From: Hyphomonas sp. TMED17 | Lineage (GTDB): Bacteria > Pseudomonadota > Alphaproteobacteria > Caulobacterales > Hyphomonadaceae | NCBI GenBank assembly: GCA_002172915.1 | Contig: NHBW01000012.1 | Coordinates: forward strand, 4,538-68,537 | Reading direction: 5' to 3' | DNA: 64,000 nt | Shown: in pieces, positions 18,858-26,774 of the stretch | How the letters are laid out: each line of letters starts with the position of its first letter | How positions within the stretch are numbered: position 1 is the stretch's first letter | Notes under the pieces: model-generated | Told to the model about the DNA's origin: nothing | Databases searched by the model: none | Seen by the model: only the letters and a program-made list of their open reading frames with translations | Program-made: the position numbers and the translations under genes

Positions 18858-19631
18858 ATGACCAATACGTTGACTGCAGCATTATGCCTTATCGGCGATG
18901 AGCTTCTCTCGGGCCGGACCCGGGACATTAATACCCAGACAATAGCCCGATATCTGGCCCCTTACGGGATCCCGTTAAAGGAAGTCCGTATCGTTTCGGA
19001 TGAGCAGGATGCCATTGTCCGGGCGCTAAATGCGTTAAAGTCGGAATATACTTATGTGTTTACGACGGGCGGGATTGGTCCAACGCATGATGACATTACA
19101 GCTGATGCGGTCGCGGCTGCCTTCGGCGTAACAATATCCGAACATCCTGATGCGGTCAGAATACTTCAGGAAAGATATGCAGCGGCAAAGACTGAATTTA
19201 CGCCAGCGCGTCGGCGTATGGCCCGTATTCCAGCTGGTGGTATCCTGATTAAGAATGCGGTTTCGGGCGCGCCCGGTTTTCAGGTTGAAAACGTTTTTAC
19301 ATTGGCCGGCGTGCCAAAAATCGTCGAGGCGATGTTGGAGGATATTGGCTGGCGGCTTGCAACCGGTGCGGTTGTGAAAAGCGTTGCAGTGCGCGGTGCA
19401 GGCTTACGAGAAGGTGATATCGCGGATACGCTGAGCGCGTTGGCAGAAACTTATCAGGGCGCTAATCTTGGCTCATATCCTTGGTTTCGATCGGTGGATG
19501 ATCACGGCGTGGCGCTGGTTGCGCGGGCAACCGATGCGGCCTTGCTCGAAGATATAACAGCCGATTTAAAGCAGTTGATTGAAAGCCTTGGCGTCGAACC
19601 TGAACTATCTCAGGATACGAGCGCGTCCTAG
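18858..19631 (+). CDS. CinA/MoaB-domain protein (competence/damage-inducible family)
   Basis: 257 residues with the molybdopterin-binding (MoaB/MogA-like) fold: [20 protein letters not shown], then [20 protein letters not shown] and the [18 protein letters not shown] region. It corresponds to the N-terminal domain of CinA only; the C-terminal NMN deamidase domain is absent. Such stand-alone proteins are common in alphaproteobacteria, and their reaction (possibly ADP-ribose or nucleotide hydrolysis) is not settled. No obvious Shine-Dalgarno lies before the ATG. The crotonase gene follows 68 bases later. Confidence 0.8.
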   Translation: MTNTLTAALCLIGDELLSGRTRDINTQTIARYLAPYGIPLKEVRIVSDEQDAIVRALNALKSEYTYVFTTGGIGPTHDDITADAVAAAFGVTISEHPDAVRILQERYAAAKTEFTPARRRMARIPAGGILIKNAVSGAPGFQVENVFTLAGVPKIVEAMLEDIGWRLATGAVVKSVAVRGAGLREGDIADTLSALAETYQGANLGSYPWFRSVDDHGVALVARATDAALLEDITADLKQLIESLGVEPELSQDTSAS

Positions 19632-19699
19632 ACGCCAATGACCGGATAAAATATCAAAAAGCGGCCAGCTGAGTAGCGCCCTAAATACGGAGAGTATGA

Positions 19700-20476
19700 A
19701 TGAGTGACCCCATTATCCTTGTCGAGCGGGACGGCCCGGTTGCGATTGTTACGATGAACCGGCCGGAGGCGATGAACGCGTTGAACCGGGCATTACGTCG
19801 GGAGCTGGTTCTGACATTCCGGTCTCTGGCTGAAGATCCCGATATCAGGGCAGCAGTGCTAACCGGAAATGGCCGAGCCTTCACCGCTGGTGTTGATTTG
19901 AAAGAAGCCGGCGAAGTCGGTTTCGCACTTGGCGTGGATGGGGGCGACATTGATCTGATCGAAGGGCTGTCACAGTTCCCGTGGCCGATTATCGGGGCAA
20001 TAAATGGGTTTGCAATTACCGGTGGGTTCGAGCTTGCACTGGCGTGTGATGTGTTGCTCGCTTCCGAAGATGCGCGGTTCGCGGATACGCACGCCCGGGT
20101 TGGCATAATGCCCGGCTGGGGCCTATCGCAAAAGCTGTCCCGGTTGATTGGTATCAGCCGGGCCAAAGAACTCTCTTTTACCGGTAATTTCCTTGATGCC
20201 GATGCCGCTGCGCGTTGGGGGCTGGTCAATCGTGTCTATGCGGCAGACGATCTGTTGCCGGCCGCGATCAAGCTTGGTCATGATATGGCATCATGTGATT
20301 CGCATTTGCTCAAATCCTACAAGGCGATCATTGATGATGGTTTTGCGAGCAATTTTGGCGATGGCCTGCAGCTCGAAATCGAAAGATCGGTCGTGCATGC
20401 CCAGACTGTGACGGCCGATAGTGTTGAGGCAGCGCGCAAAACTGTTACAGAACGCGGACGAAACCTTAAAAGTTAA
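19700..20476 (+). CDS. Enoyl-CoA hydratase/isomerase family protein lacking second catalytic Glu
   Basis: 258-residue crotonase-fold protein acting on an acyl-CoA. The oxyanion-hole segments are visible (AFTAGVDLKEAG; NGFAITGGFELALACD). The first catalytic position is Glu111, but the second, normally Glu in the PEI-LG-IPG segment, is His131 (FADTHARVGIMPGWGLSQ). Classical hydration needs both glutamates, so activity may be altered (isomerase, hydrolase or another reaction). I recall similar ADTHARVG sequences in other crotonase paralogs, so this may define a subfamily. It is downstream of the CinA-like gene. Confidence 0.85.
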   Translation: MSDPIILVERDGPVAIVTMNRPEAMNALNRALRRELVLTFRSLAEDPDIRAAVLTGNGRAFTAGVDLKEAGEVGFALGVDGGDIDLIEGLSQFPWPIIGAINGFAITGGFELALACDVLLASEDARFADTHARVGIMPGWGLSQKLSRLIGISRAKELSFTGNFLDADAAARWGLVNRVYAADDLLPAAIKLGHDMASCDSHLLKSYKAIIDDGFASNFGDGLQLEIERSVVHAQTVTADSVEAARKTVTERGRNLKS

Positions 20477-20500
20477 AAGTATACATTGTTGTATATACTT
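20477..20500. repeat. AT-rich inverted repeat before the OmpA gene
   Basis: AAGTATA and TATACTT arms surround a 10-base spacer directly after the crotonase stop codon, at the start of an A/T-rich stretch running to about 20640. It could be a regulator site or part of the OmpA promoter region. I could not fix a -35/-10 pair with confidence. Confidence 0.35.
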
Positions 20501-20707
20501 AAATATATACATAAATTTATACTACACATGAACTGTGTCTTAAAGAGCACTTCAATTCTATAAGTTTCTGTCTTCGTAGTATATGTTGGAGATTGCGGCT
20601 CGCGATTTTCGTAATTATGAATATAATAGGTACACACGATGCACTTTGCGCGTCGGGTCGGAAGACAATGGTGTTTGCCGACTGTTATCTTGAGAACGAG
20701 GATGCGG

Positions 20708-21877
20708 ATGAAGAAGTCTTTCTTATACACAGCAGCGGCAATGGCTTTGGTTACTGCCAGTTTGCCGGCTCATGCCGACGGTTGGTACGCTCGGGCGGAT
20801 CTTTCATTGATCGCCGACGGCACTGCCGACCATGATACATTGGTCGCGAATGTGCCAGGTGCGCTAGCCGTTAACTCGGAGTCTCAAGATATGTGGGGCG
20901 GTGATATCGGTCTTGGATACGAATTCGGTGACGGATTCCGGATCGAAGGTGTTTTAGGTTATCGTTCCGGTGATCTCGATGTGTCGTCGGCCGTTGTTCC
21001 CGGTCTCGTTACAGCACCGCCTGCGGTTAGTGCGCCTGACGGTGATCTCGACTCATGGGAGGCGATGTTAAACGTCCTTTATGATTTTAACGAGGGAGGA
21101 CGTTTACGGCCTTATGTCGGTGTTGGTATGGGTGCTGCCGATGTCGATGCCAAGGCTCATAATCTGGTTAATTCGACGACCGGCACGCCAGTCAATGGCT
21201 TTTCGGATTCTGATACCGGGTTCGCTTATCAGGGGCTAATCGGCCTCGGTTACAAACTTAGTGATCGAACAACATTGGATGTCGGTTACCGGCACTTCGG
21301 TGCGATGGGGCTCGAATTCGAAGGTCCGGGTGAATATGACACGACCTATACTGACAATTCGATAATGGTTGGTCTGCGTTGGGTGCTGGCGTCGCCGCCA
21401 CCGCCGCCACCGCCGCCACCGCCACCACCGCCACCGCCACCACCGCCACCGCCACCACCGCCACCGCCGCCACCTCCGCCACCGCCGCCGGTCGCTGAAG
21501 TGGTCGAAGAGGTTGTGCCATGTTCGGTCGCGAGCCAGGCCTTTGTGGTTTATTTTGAGTGGGATAAGAGCGAGCTTACGAGTCAGGCTGGCGCCGTGAT
21601 TAATCAGGCCGTTGCGAATGTTCGCTCGCGTGGCGATTGTGCGCCGGGAGCGGTCACAATTGTTGGTCACACCGATTCTTCGGGTAGCTCGAGCTATAAT
21701 GATCGTTTGTCGGCAAGCCGGGCGCTTGCTGTATCCGAAGCGCTTGCAGCGCAAGGTGTCGCAACCGACATTATGAGCGTCGTCGGTAAAGGCGAGACCG
21801 AGCTTGCGGTAAGCACACGTGATGGCGTGCGCGAGCCTCTGAACCGTCGTTCAGAGGTCTCTATTATCGTCGAGTAG
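20708..21877 (+). CDS. OmpA-family outer membrane protein with 32-proline linker
   Basis: 389 residues. A signal peptide (MKKSFLYTAAAMALVTASLP, cleavage after AHA at 23) is followed by an eight-strand OmpA-type barrel (GWYARADLSL to about 228). Next come a run of 32 consecutive prolines (230-261) and a C-terminal peptidoglycan-binding domain with VGHTDSSGSSSYNDRLSASR and EPLNRRSEVSI. It anchors the outer membrane to the cell wall. The ATG at 20708 is chosen because GAGG lies six bases upstream and the signal peptide starts there; an ATG at 20702 is possible. Monocistronic with its own terminator. Confidence 0.92.
   Translation: MKKSFLYTAAAMALVTASLPAHADGWYARADLSLIADGTADHDTLVANVPGALAVNSESQDMWGGDIGLGYEFGDGFRIEGVLGYRSGDLDVSSAVVPGLVTAPPAVSAPDGDLDSWEAMLNVLYDFNEGGRLRPYVGVGMGAADVDAKAHNLVNSTTGTPVNGFSDSDTGFAYQGLIGLGYKLSDRTTLDVGYRHFGAMGLEFEGPGEYDTTYTDNSIMVGLRWVLASPPPPPPPPPPPPPPPPPPPPPPPPPPPPPPPPVAEVVEEVVPCSVASQAFVVYFEWDKSELTSQAGAVINQAVANVRSRGDCAPGAVTIVGHTDSSGSSSYNDRLSASRALAVSEALAAQGVATDIMSVVGKGETELAVSTRDGVREPLNRRSEVSIIVE
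21395..21490 (+). repeat. CCG/CCA trinucleotide repeat encoding 32 prolines
   Basis: Ninety-six bases of CCG and CCA (one CCT) codons, arranged largely in 9-base units. Slippage in steps of three would change linker length without breaking the frame. Confidence 0.95.
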
Positions 21878-21897
21878 GGATTGTCCTTTAAATAAGC

Positions 21898-21930
21898 AGG
21901 CCTGCCGGAGGAATTCGGCAGGCCTTTTTT
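21898..21930 (+). terminator. Rho-independent terminator after OmpA gene
   Basis: AGGCCTGCCG pairs perfectly with CGGCAGGCCT around an 8-base loop and is followed by T residues, 20 bases after the stop. Confidence 0.92.
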
Positions 21931-21973
21931 ATGTCCCGGCTGGCTCGTCGCCCCTTCGGGCATTTAATGCCGG

Positions 21974-22888
21974 TTATGTTTGTTTAGGTAGATCCCCCCA
22001 GTGATTGAGTGCCTGACGGGCGACGTCTTCGCCCCATTCCTGAACGAAATGGCCGGCCTGTTCAATCACCATTGGCGGTGGGCAGTTCCTGATAAGCTGG
22101 TGGAGTGCAGACATGCTGGGCTGGCCGAGCACGGGATCAGCCGCACCAATCGCCATAAAGCTTTGTCCGGTCCATTGATGTGTCCACCAATTTGCTGCCT
22201 GCTTCGAGGTTGCGACTCCCTCCATGTCAGGAGCCGTCATCACCATTTCCGGAAACCGGCGAACACCGGCCTTATATGTTATGTCGGGAAAGGGGGCGGC
22301 ATAGGCTGCCGCTTCGGCTTCATCCAGTATCGGGGTGCCTCTTAGCATCAAGGCGGCGACATCGAGATCAGGCCGGCTTTTGCAGAAAGCTCGCCAGGCG
22401 TCAAACCCGGGTCCCGGACTAGCGCCGGTCGCGAGCGTCGTATTCATCACCAGAAGCCTGTCGAAGCGGTCTTCCAGCGCCATTGGAAGGGTCAAGCCAA
22501 TGATCCCGCCCCAGTCCTGACAGACCAGTGTTATATTTTGCAAATCCAGCTGCTCGATAAGAGCAAGCATCATCGTGCGATGAAAGTGGAAGCTGTAGCT
22601 GTTACCATCAACGGGCTTGTCTGACCTTCCGAAGCCGAGCCAGTCGGGACAAATTACCCGCGCTCCTGTTTCAAGAAAAACGGGTATCATTTTACGGTAT
22701 AGATATGACCATGTCGGCTGCCCGTGCAAACACAGAAAGACCCGCCGCGCATCTGGCGGTCCTTCATCCAAATAATGAACTCTTAGTCCCTCATAATCAG
22801 GCAGGTCCGTGGTATAATTCGGCTTGAAATCAAAACCCGGCAGGGCTTCGAAATATTTGTCCGATGTCCGTAGGGCTTTGATTGTCAT
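21974..22888 (-). CDS. Haloalkane dehalogenase, DhlA-like (subfamily I)
   Basis: 304 residues; expected to hydrolyse carbon-halogen bonds of haloalkanes in the cytoplasm. From memory, long stretches resemble Xanthobacter DhlA: HGQPTWSYLYRKMIPVF, RSDKPVD, NITLVCQDWGGIIGLTLPMA, EAEAAAYAAPFPDITYKAGV. Catalytic positions are visible: nucleophile Asp125 and halide-binding Trp126 (QDWGG), a second candidate halide Trp165 (GFDAW), acid Asp251 (IGAADPVLG) and base His280 (AGHFVQE). DhlA has Glu where this protein has Gln57 (HGQPTW). The ATG at 22888 has AGAGAGGA upstream; an in-frame ATG at 22924 lacks it. No dehalogenation partner genes (dehydrogenases, haloacid dehalogenase) are adjacent. Confidence 0.85.
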   Translation of the reverse strand: MTIKALRTSDKYFEALPGFDFKPNYTTDLPDYEGLRVHYLDEGPPDARRVFLCLHGQPTWSYLYRKMIPVFLETGARVICPDWLGFGRSDKPVDGNSYSFHFHRTMMLALIEQLDLQNITLVCQDWGGIIGLTLPMALEDRFDRLLVMNTTLATGASPGPGFDAWRAFCKSRPDLDVAALMLRGTPILDEAEAAAYAAPFPDITYKAGVRRFPEMVMTAPDMEGVATSKQAANWWTHQWTGQSFMAIGAADPVLGQPSMSALHQLIRNCPPPMVIEQAGHFVQEWGEDVARQALNHWGDLPKQT

Positions 22889-22963
22889 CGCAGGTCCTCT
22901 CTGCTCGTGAATAGCAGACTTCACACCACAAATTTATGCTGCCGGCTTGCGCGATTTCAAGTC

Positions 22964-22996
22964 AAAAAAAAACCGCGCCGGAAAGCGCGGTTTTCT
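22964..22996 (-). terminator. Rho-independent terminator after CC_3452-type gene
   Basis: On the minus strand a CCGCGC/GCGCGG stem extended by A-T pairs, with a 6-base loop, is followed by a run of nine T residues. It lies about 25 bases after the stop of the 23020-23322 gene. Confidence 0.88.
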
Positions 22997-23019
22997 TCGA
23001 TGCTTAAAACGGGATCAGC

Positions 23020-23322
23020 TTACGTCCGAGCGCTCGCATTGCAGCTGGTAATCTCGTCTTCGCTAAGGGCGTTTGTGTCGCTGCGGAAGGATGCAACAGC
23101 GCCAATCTCCTTAACGACTTTCTTGCACGTGCGCACTGTCGCGGTGCGACGGCTGAGTTCGGCTGCGCAGACATTGTCGGAGCAATTCCAGAGCGCTTTA
23201 GCAGCGATGAATTGTTCGCCGTCAGCGACTGATGATGCGGGTTCGGCAACAAAATTTGTGCCGGCTAGCGCAATGCCGGAAAATGCAAGCGCACAACATG
23301 AGAGAACAATGGATCTGATCAT
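23020..23322 (-). CDS. Small exported protein, CC_3452 family
   Basis: 100 residues: signal peptide MIRSIVLSCCALAFSGIALA, then a mature domain with the pattern KALWNCSDNVCAAELS, VRTCKKVVKEIGAVASF and LSEDEITSCNASA. Four cysteines in the mature part suggest two disulfides in the periplasm. The pattern matches the uncharacterised CC_3452 family of alphaproteobacteria as I remember it. The frame continues upstream of the chosen ATG, but that part is not signal-peptide-like. Function unknown; it has its own terminator. Confidence 0.7.
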   Translation of the reverse strand: MIRSIVLSCCALAFSGIALAGTNFVAEPASSVADGEQFIAAKALWNCSDNVCAAELSRRTATVRTCKKVVKEIGAVASFRSDTNALSEDEITSCNASART

Positions 23323-23535
23323 TGGGAGGAAACCTTTATAATTGTATTTTCGTTTAATTTTATGCCTGACGCAGCCTATGACGAGAAATGAACTTTTCGT
23401 CAACCGTTCATTATTCAAGCGCCGCAAAGCTGAACTGATGCTCAGCTATTGAGCATCTTTGTCCAAATTTCGAGCGTTGGATTTGCCGAGATTTCATTGA
23501 TGCGTAATATATAAGAAAAGTCAGGAGGCGACCAA

Positions 23536-24810
23536 ATGGACTTTTCTATTCCGGCCGAGATCAGTGATTATCTCGATCAACTTGACCGTTTTATTGAGGC
23601 GGAAATCCGGCCGCTAGAAGAGGAAGACGATAATATTCGTTTCTTTGATCATCGCCGTGAATGGGCGCGTACGGATTTCGAGAATCAAGGTTTGCCGCGG
23701 CCTGAGTGGGAGGCTTTACTGCGCGAAGCGAAGCGGCGGGCGGATAAAGCGGGATTCTTTCGATTTGCGCTACCAACGGAATTTGGCGGCCAGGACGGCT
23801 CGAATTTGGCGATGGCAATTATTCGGGAACATTTGGCGAGAAAAGGGTTGGGGCTGCATAATGATCTTCAAAACGAGCATTCGATCGTCGCGAATTTTCC
23901 ACAAATTCTCATGCTACGAGACTTTGCTCGCCCGGACCAGAAACATCTTATTCAGGAGGCATTGGAAGGCCGGTTTATAGCAACATTTGGTCTGACCGAA
24001 CCTGATCACGGTTCCGATGCAACCCATCTTGAAACTGTCGCCATTCCTGAAACACGCGACGGGCAGGCCGGCTGGCTGATCAATGGCGAAAAGATGTGGA
24101 CGACAGGTATGCATGTCGCAACGCACATGATGTGTTTTTGCCGGACTAGCGGCGGTGATGGCGATGCGAAAGGCATTTCGTGTCTGTTGGTGCCGACTGC
24201 ATCCGAGGGGGTGAAGATTGAAGAATATCTATGGACCTTCAATATGCCGACCGATCATCCAAGAGTGTCTTTAAAGAATGTTTGGGTGCCAGAAACGGCG
24301 GTCTTTGGACCACCTGAGGGAGGGCTGGCGCTCGCGCAGCATTTCGTGCACGAAAATCGCATACGGCAGGCCGCCAGTTCAGTTGGGGCGGCGCTGTATT
24401 GCATCGATCAAAGTATTGATTATGCCCGCGAGCGAAAGCCGTTTGGAAAACCGCTTGCGGTCAATCAGGCGATCCAGTTCCCATTAGTCGAGCTCGCAAG
24501 CGAGGCTGAAATGCTACGTTTGCTTATTTTCAAGACAGCCTGGGAAATGGACCAGATGACCAAACCGGAGGTTGCAATAAACCTGTCAGATAAGGTTTCG
24601 ATGTGTAATTACCGTGGCAACCGGTTGTGCTGCAACGCCGCTGATCAGGCGATGCAAGTGCATGGCGGTCTTGGTTATTCGCGGCATAAGCCATTCGAGC
24701 ATATCTACCGACACCATCGCCGATATCGAATCACTGAAGGGTCAGAAGAGATCCAGATGCGCAAAGTGGCCGGGCATATGTTTGGCTTTATGGGCAAAAA
24801 TAAACGCTGA
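23536..24810 (+). CDS. Acyl-CoA dehydrogenase family protein
   Basis: 424-residue FAD enzyme catalysing alpha,beta-dehydrogenation of an acyl-CoA, passing electrons to ETF. Recognised by [19 protein letters not shown] and [20 protein letters not shown] in the flavin region, [20 protein letters not shown], and the C-terminal [20 protein letters not shown]. The candidate catalytic base is Glu401 ([10 protein letters not shown]). TCAGGAGGCG precedes the ATG. Chain length preference is unknown. It is monocistronic, directly upstream of the glycine riboswitch region. Confidence 0.9.
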   Translation: MDFSIPAEISDYLDQLDRFIEAEIRPLEEEDDNIRFFDHRREWARTDFENQGLPRPEWEALLREAKRRADKAGFFRFALPTEFGGQDGSNLAMAIIREHLARKGLGLHNDLQNEHSIVANFPQILMLRDFARPDQKHLIQEALEGRFIATFGLTEPDHGSDATHLETVAIPETRDGQAGWLINGEKMWTTGMHVATHMMCFCRTSGGDGDAKGISCLLVPTASEGVKIEEYLWTFNMPTDHPRVSLKNVWVPETAVFGPPEGGLALAQHFVHENRIRQAASSVGAALYCIDQSIDYARERKPFGKPLAVNQAIQFPLVELASEAEMLRLLIFKTAWEMDQMTKPEVAINLSDKVSMCNYRGNRLCCNAADQAMQVHGGLGYSRHKPFEHIYRHHRRYRITEGSEEIQMRKVAGHMFGFMGKNKR

Positions 24811-24896
24811 CGGCCTGATTGGTTGCCATTTCGGCAGGATATTTGCGCGTCAATAAGGCGATATAGCTGCGCTTTGGGGCATATTTAGCACTTGGC

Positions 24897-24925
24897 TTGC
24901 CAGAGCGTGAGATTCATCTTAACAC
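24897..24925 (+). promoter_or_regulatory. Candidate promoter of the glycine cleavage operon
   Basis: TTGCCA (24897-24902) matches five of six -35 bases; TAACAC (24920-24925) is a weak -10 at 17-base spacing. A start about seven bases later would place the whole riboswitch, which begins at 24943, in the leader. Confidence 0.4.
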
Positions 24926-24934
24926 GTCGTTAAC
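24919..24934 (+). promoter_or_regulatory. CtrA-like site TTAA-N7-TTAAC
   Basis: TTAACACGTCGTTAAC matches the full CtrA binding consensus TTAA-N7-TTAAC known from Caulobacter. It overlaps the candidate -10 element, a geometry expected for repression. About half a chance match is expected in a random window of this size, so function is inference. Confidence 0.4.
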
Positions 24935-24942
24935 ATTGCTTG

Positions 24943-25136
24943 TTCCGGGAGAGATCAGGTCTCTGTTCGAGATTTGACGCCGAAGGCGCAACCGCCCCGG
25001 AAACGCTCAGGCCAAAGGACCGGAACAAGCTCAAAACGCTGGAAAGAGGCGGGTCGTCAGACCGCAGCCTCGCCGAAGGAGCAAGCAGCCAAAGCGCTGC
25101 GAAATCTCTCAGGCGCCAAGACAGCGGGGGCGGCCT
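24943..25136 (+). promoter_or_regulatory. Tandem glycine riboswitch
   Basis: Two glycine aptamers in series. Aptamer 1 (24943-25025) is closed by TTCCGG/CCGGAA and contains CGCCGAAGGCGCAACC and CTCAGGCCAAAGGACCG. Aptamer 2 (25037-25136) is closed by CGCTG/CAGCG and contains GGAAAGAGG, CGCCGAAGGAGCAAGC and CTCAGGCGCCAAGACAGCG. These are the class's conserved cores. The short linker (CAAGCTCAAAA) is typical of cooperative tandem switches. Downstream, CGGCCT (about 25141) can pair with AGGCCG in the 25187-proximal region, a possible expression platform. Known members switch on glycine cleavage genes when glycine is high, which fits gcvT directly downstream. Confidence 0.95.
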
Positions 25137-25187
25137 CTTATCCTCCTTAGCGGGGGCAAAGGCCGTTGACCCGAAGGCGCTACAGGC

Positions 25188-26345
25188 ATGAGCGAGACGA
25201 CCAGCCCAGACAAATTGCGCGTGACGTCGCTTTACGATCTTCATCAGGCGTGCGGCGCGCGGATGGTACCTTTCGCTGGCTATCATATGCCTGTTCAATT
25301 TGACGGCGTGAAAGTCGAGCATTTGTGGACGAGGTCGCATGCGGGACTGTTTGATGTCAGCCATATGGGACCTTGCTATCTGCGTCTAATCGATACGAGC
25401 TTGCGCGGCGATGCGGCACATAAAGCGGTTTCAGCTTTGATCGAACAGCTGGTGCCGAGTGCGATCGCGACTTTGAAGCCGGGGCAGGCGAGACTAACGG
25501 TTCTGCTCGATCAATATGGCGGCATTCTTGATGATTTGATCATTACCCGCCCGGCTGAACCGGAACTGCAGGGGCAGCTATATATTGTCGTTAACGGCGC
25601 TGTGAAGGCACAGGACTGGGCCCTATTCGATCGTACTTTTGATGGACAAGCCGAACTTGTGACTGCAGACAAGCAATGTTTGCTGGCGCTGCAGGGACCC
25701 GAAGCAGAGGCTGTTCTAGCCACTCAAATCGATGGGTGTACTGCTCTATCATTCATGCAGTCCGGGCTTTTTGAATGGGGCGGGCAGCCGGTGCGCGTTT
25801 CCAGATTGGGCTATACGGGTGAAGATGGTTTCGAACTGCTGGTGCCAGCTGGAGCGGGTATTGCCCTTAGCCAGCGTTTGCTGGCTGATGATCGGGTTAA
25901 GCCGATCGGGCTAGGTGCGCGCGATTCATTACGACTTGAGTCGGGACTTTGCCTCTACGGGCATGATATTACGGCTGACCATGAGCCTGTCGAAGCCGGC
26001 CTGCAATGGGTCATACAGAAGTCGCGACGCGAGAGCGGTGATTTTCCCGGTGCGAAACGTATTCTGTCGGCCTTGCAGAATGGGCCGGAACAGAAACGGG
26101 TCGGGATCAGGCCGTTAGAGCGCGCGCCAGCACGAGAAGGCACCGAAATATACCATGATGGTCAAATTGTCGGTCAGGTGACGTCCGGCGGGTTTAGTCC
26201 AAGTCTCGAAATACCCATTGCCATGGGGTATGTCCGCGCCGACCTCGGCTTGGACGGCACCAGAATCGAATTGATGGTGCGTGGAAAATTACGGCCGGCC
26301 GAGATTTGCCAGCTACCTTTCGTTCAACAGAATTACAAACGCTAG
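25188..26345 (+). CDS. gcvT: Glycine cleavage system T protein (aminomethyltransferase)
   Basis: Transfers the methylene group from aminomethyl-lipoyl GcvH to tetrahydrofolate, releasing ammonia. 385 residues. Diagnostic pieces are HQACGARMVPFAGYHMPVQF, SHAGLFDVSHMG, RLGYTGEDGFELLVP and LGARDSLRLESGLCLYGHDI. It is the first gene of gcvT-gcvH-gcvPA-gcvPB, 51 bases after the second aptamer, so its expression should follow the riboswitch. Nine bases separate it from gcvH. Confidence 0.97.
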   Translation: MSETTSPDKLRVTSLYDLHQACGARMVPFAGYHMPVQFDGVKVEHLWTRSHAGLFDVSHMGPCYLRLIDTSLRGDAAHKAVSALIEQLVPSAIATLKPGQARLTVLLDQYGGILDDLIITRPAEPELQGQLYIVVNGAVKAQDWALFDRTFDGQAELVTADKQCLLALQGPEAEAVLATQIDGCTALSFMQSGLFEWGGQPVRVSRLGYTGEDGFELLVPAGAGIALSQRLLADDRVKPIGLGARDSLRLESGLCLYGHDITADHEPVEAGLQWVIQKSRRESGDFPGAKRILSALQNGPEQKRVGIRPLERAPAREGTEIYHDGQIVGQVTSGGFSPSLEIPIAMGYVRADLGLDGTRIELMVRGKLRPAEICQLPFVQQNYKR

Positions 26346-26354
26346 AGAGACAAG

Positions 26355-26726
26355 ATGCCTATATTTTACACCAAAGACCATGAATGGATCTCCGTCGAGG
26401 GCAAGAATGCAACCACCGGCATTACGGCATACGCAGCTGAGCAACTTGGCGACGTCGTTTTTGTCGAAACGCCGGATGTCGGCTTAAAGGTCGCAAAAGG
26501 ACAGGATATGGCTGTTGTCGAGAGCGTTAAGGCCGCGTCCGACGTCTACGCGCCAGTTGGCGGCGAAGTGACCAAAAGTAATGAGGCGCTGGCGGATGCG
26601 CCCGAGACCGTAAATGACGATCCCGAAGGTGAGGGGTGGTTTGTCAAGCTAACCCTTTCTGATCCGTCGGAGCTCGACGAATTAATGGATGCGGCCGCCT
26701 ACAAGACATTCTGTGAAAACGCTTAA
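26355..26726 (+). CDS. gcvH: Glycine cleavage system H protein
   Basis: Lipoyl carrier shuttling intermediates between the P, T and L proteins. 123 residues. The lipoylated lysine is Lys59 in [14 protein letters not shown]. Start [16 protein letters not shown] is typical. The dihydrolipoamide dehydrogenase (L protein) is not in this operon, as is usual. Confidence 0.97.
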   Translation: MPIFYTKDHEWISVEGKNATTGITAYAAEQLGDVVFVETPDVGLKVAKGQDMAVVESVKAASDVYAPVGGEVTKSNEALADAPETVNDDPEGEGWFVKLTLSDPSELDELMDAAAYKTFCENA

Positions 26727-26774
26727 GGACTGTCGACCAGACTAGAACGGACTTAGAATTAAAGGGGTACCAAT

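Noticed and set aside
21258-21521. Minus-strand frame of alternating Ala-Val repeats
   Set aside because: It is the antisense of the CCG/CCA proline tract in the OmpA gene; no ribosome binding site and low-complexity throughout.
23323-23427. N-terminal extension of the CC_3452-type protein
   Set aside because: The extension is basic and precedes an obvious signal peptide; the internal ATG gives the normal exported protein.
24940-25191. 83-codon frame upstream of gcvT
   Set aside because: It coincides almost exactly with the tandem glycine riboswitch, whose RNA conservation explains the sequence.
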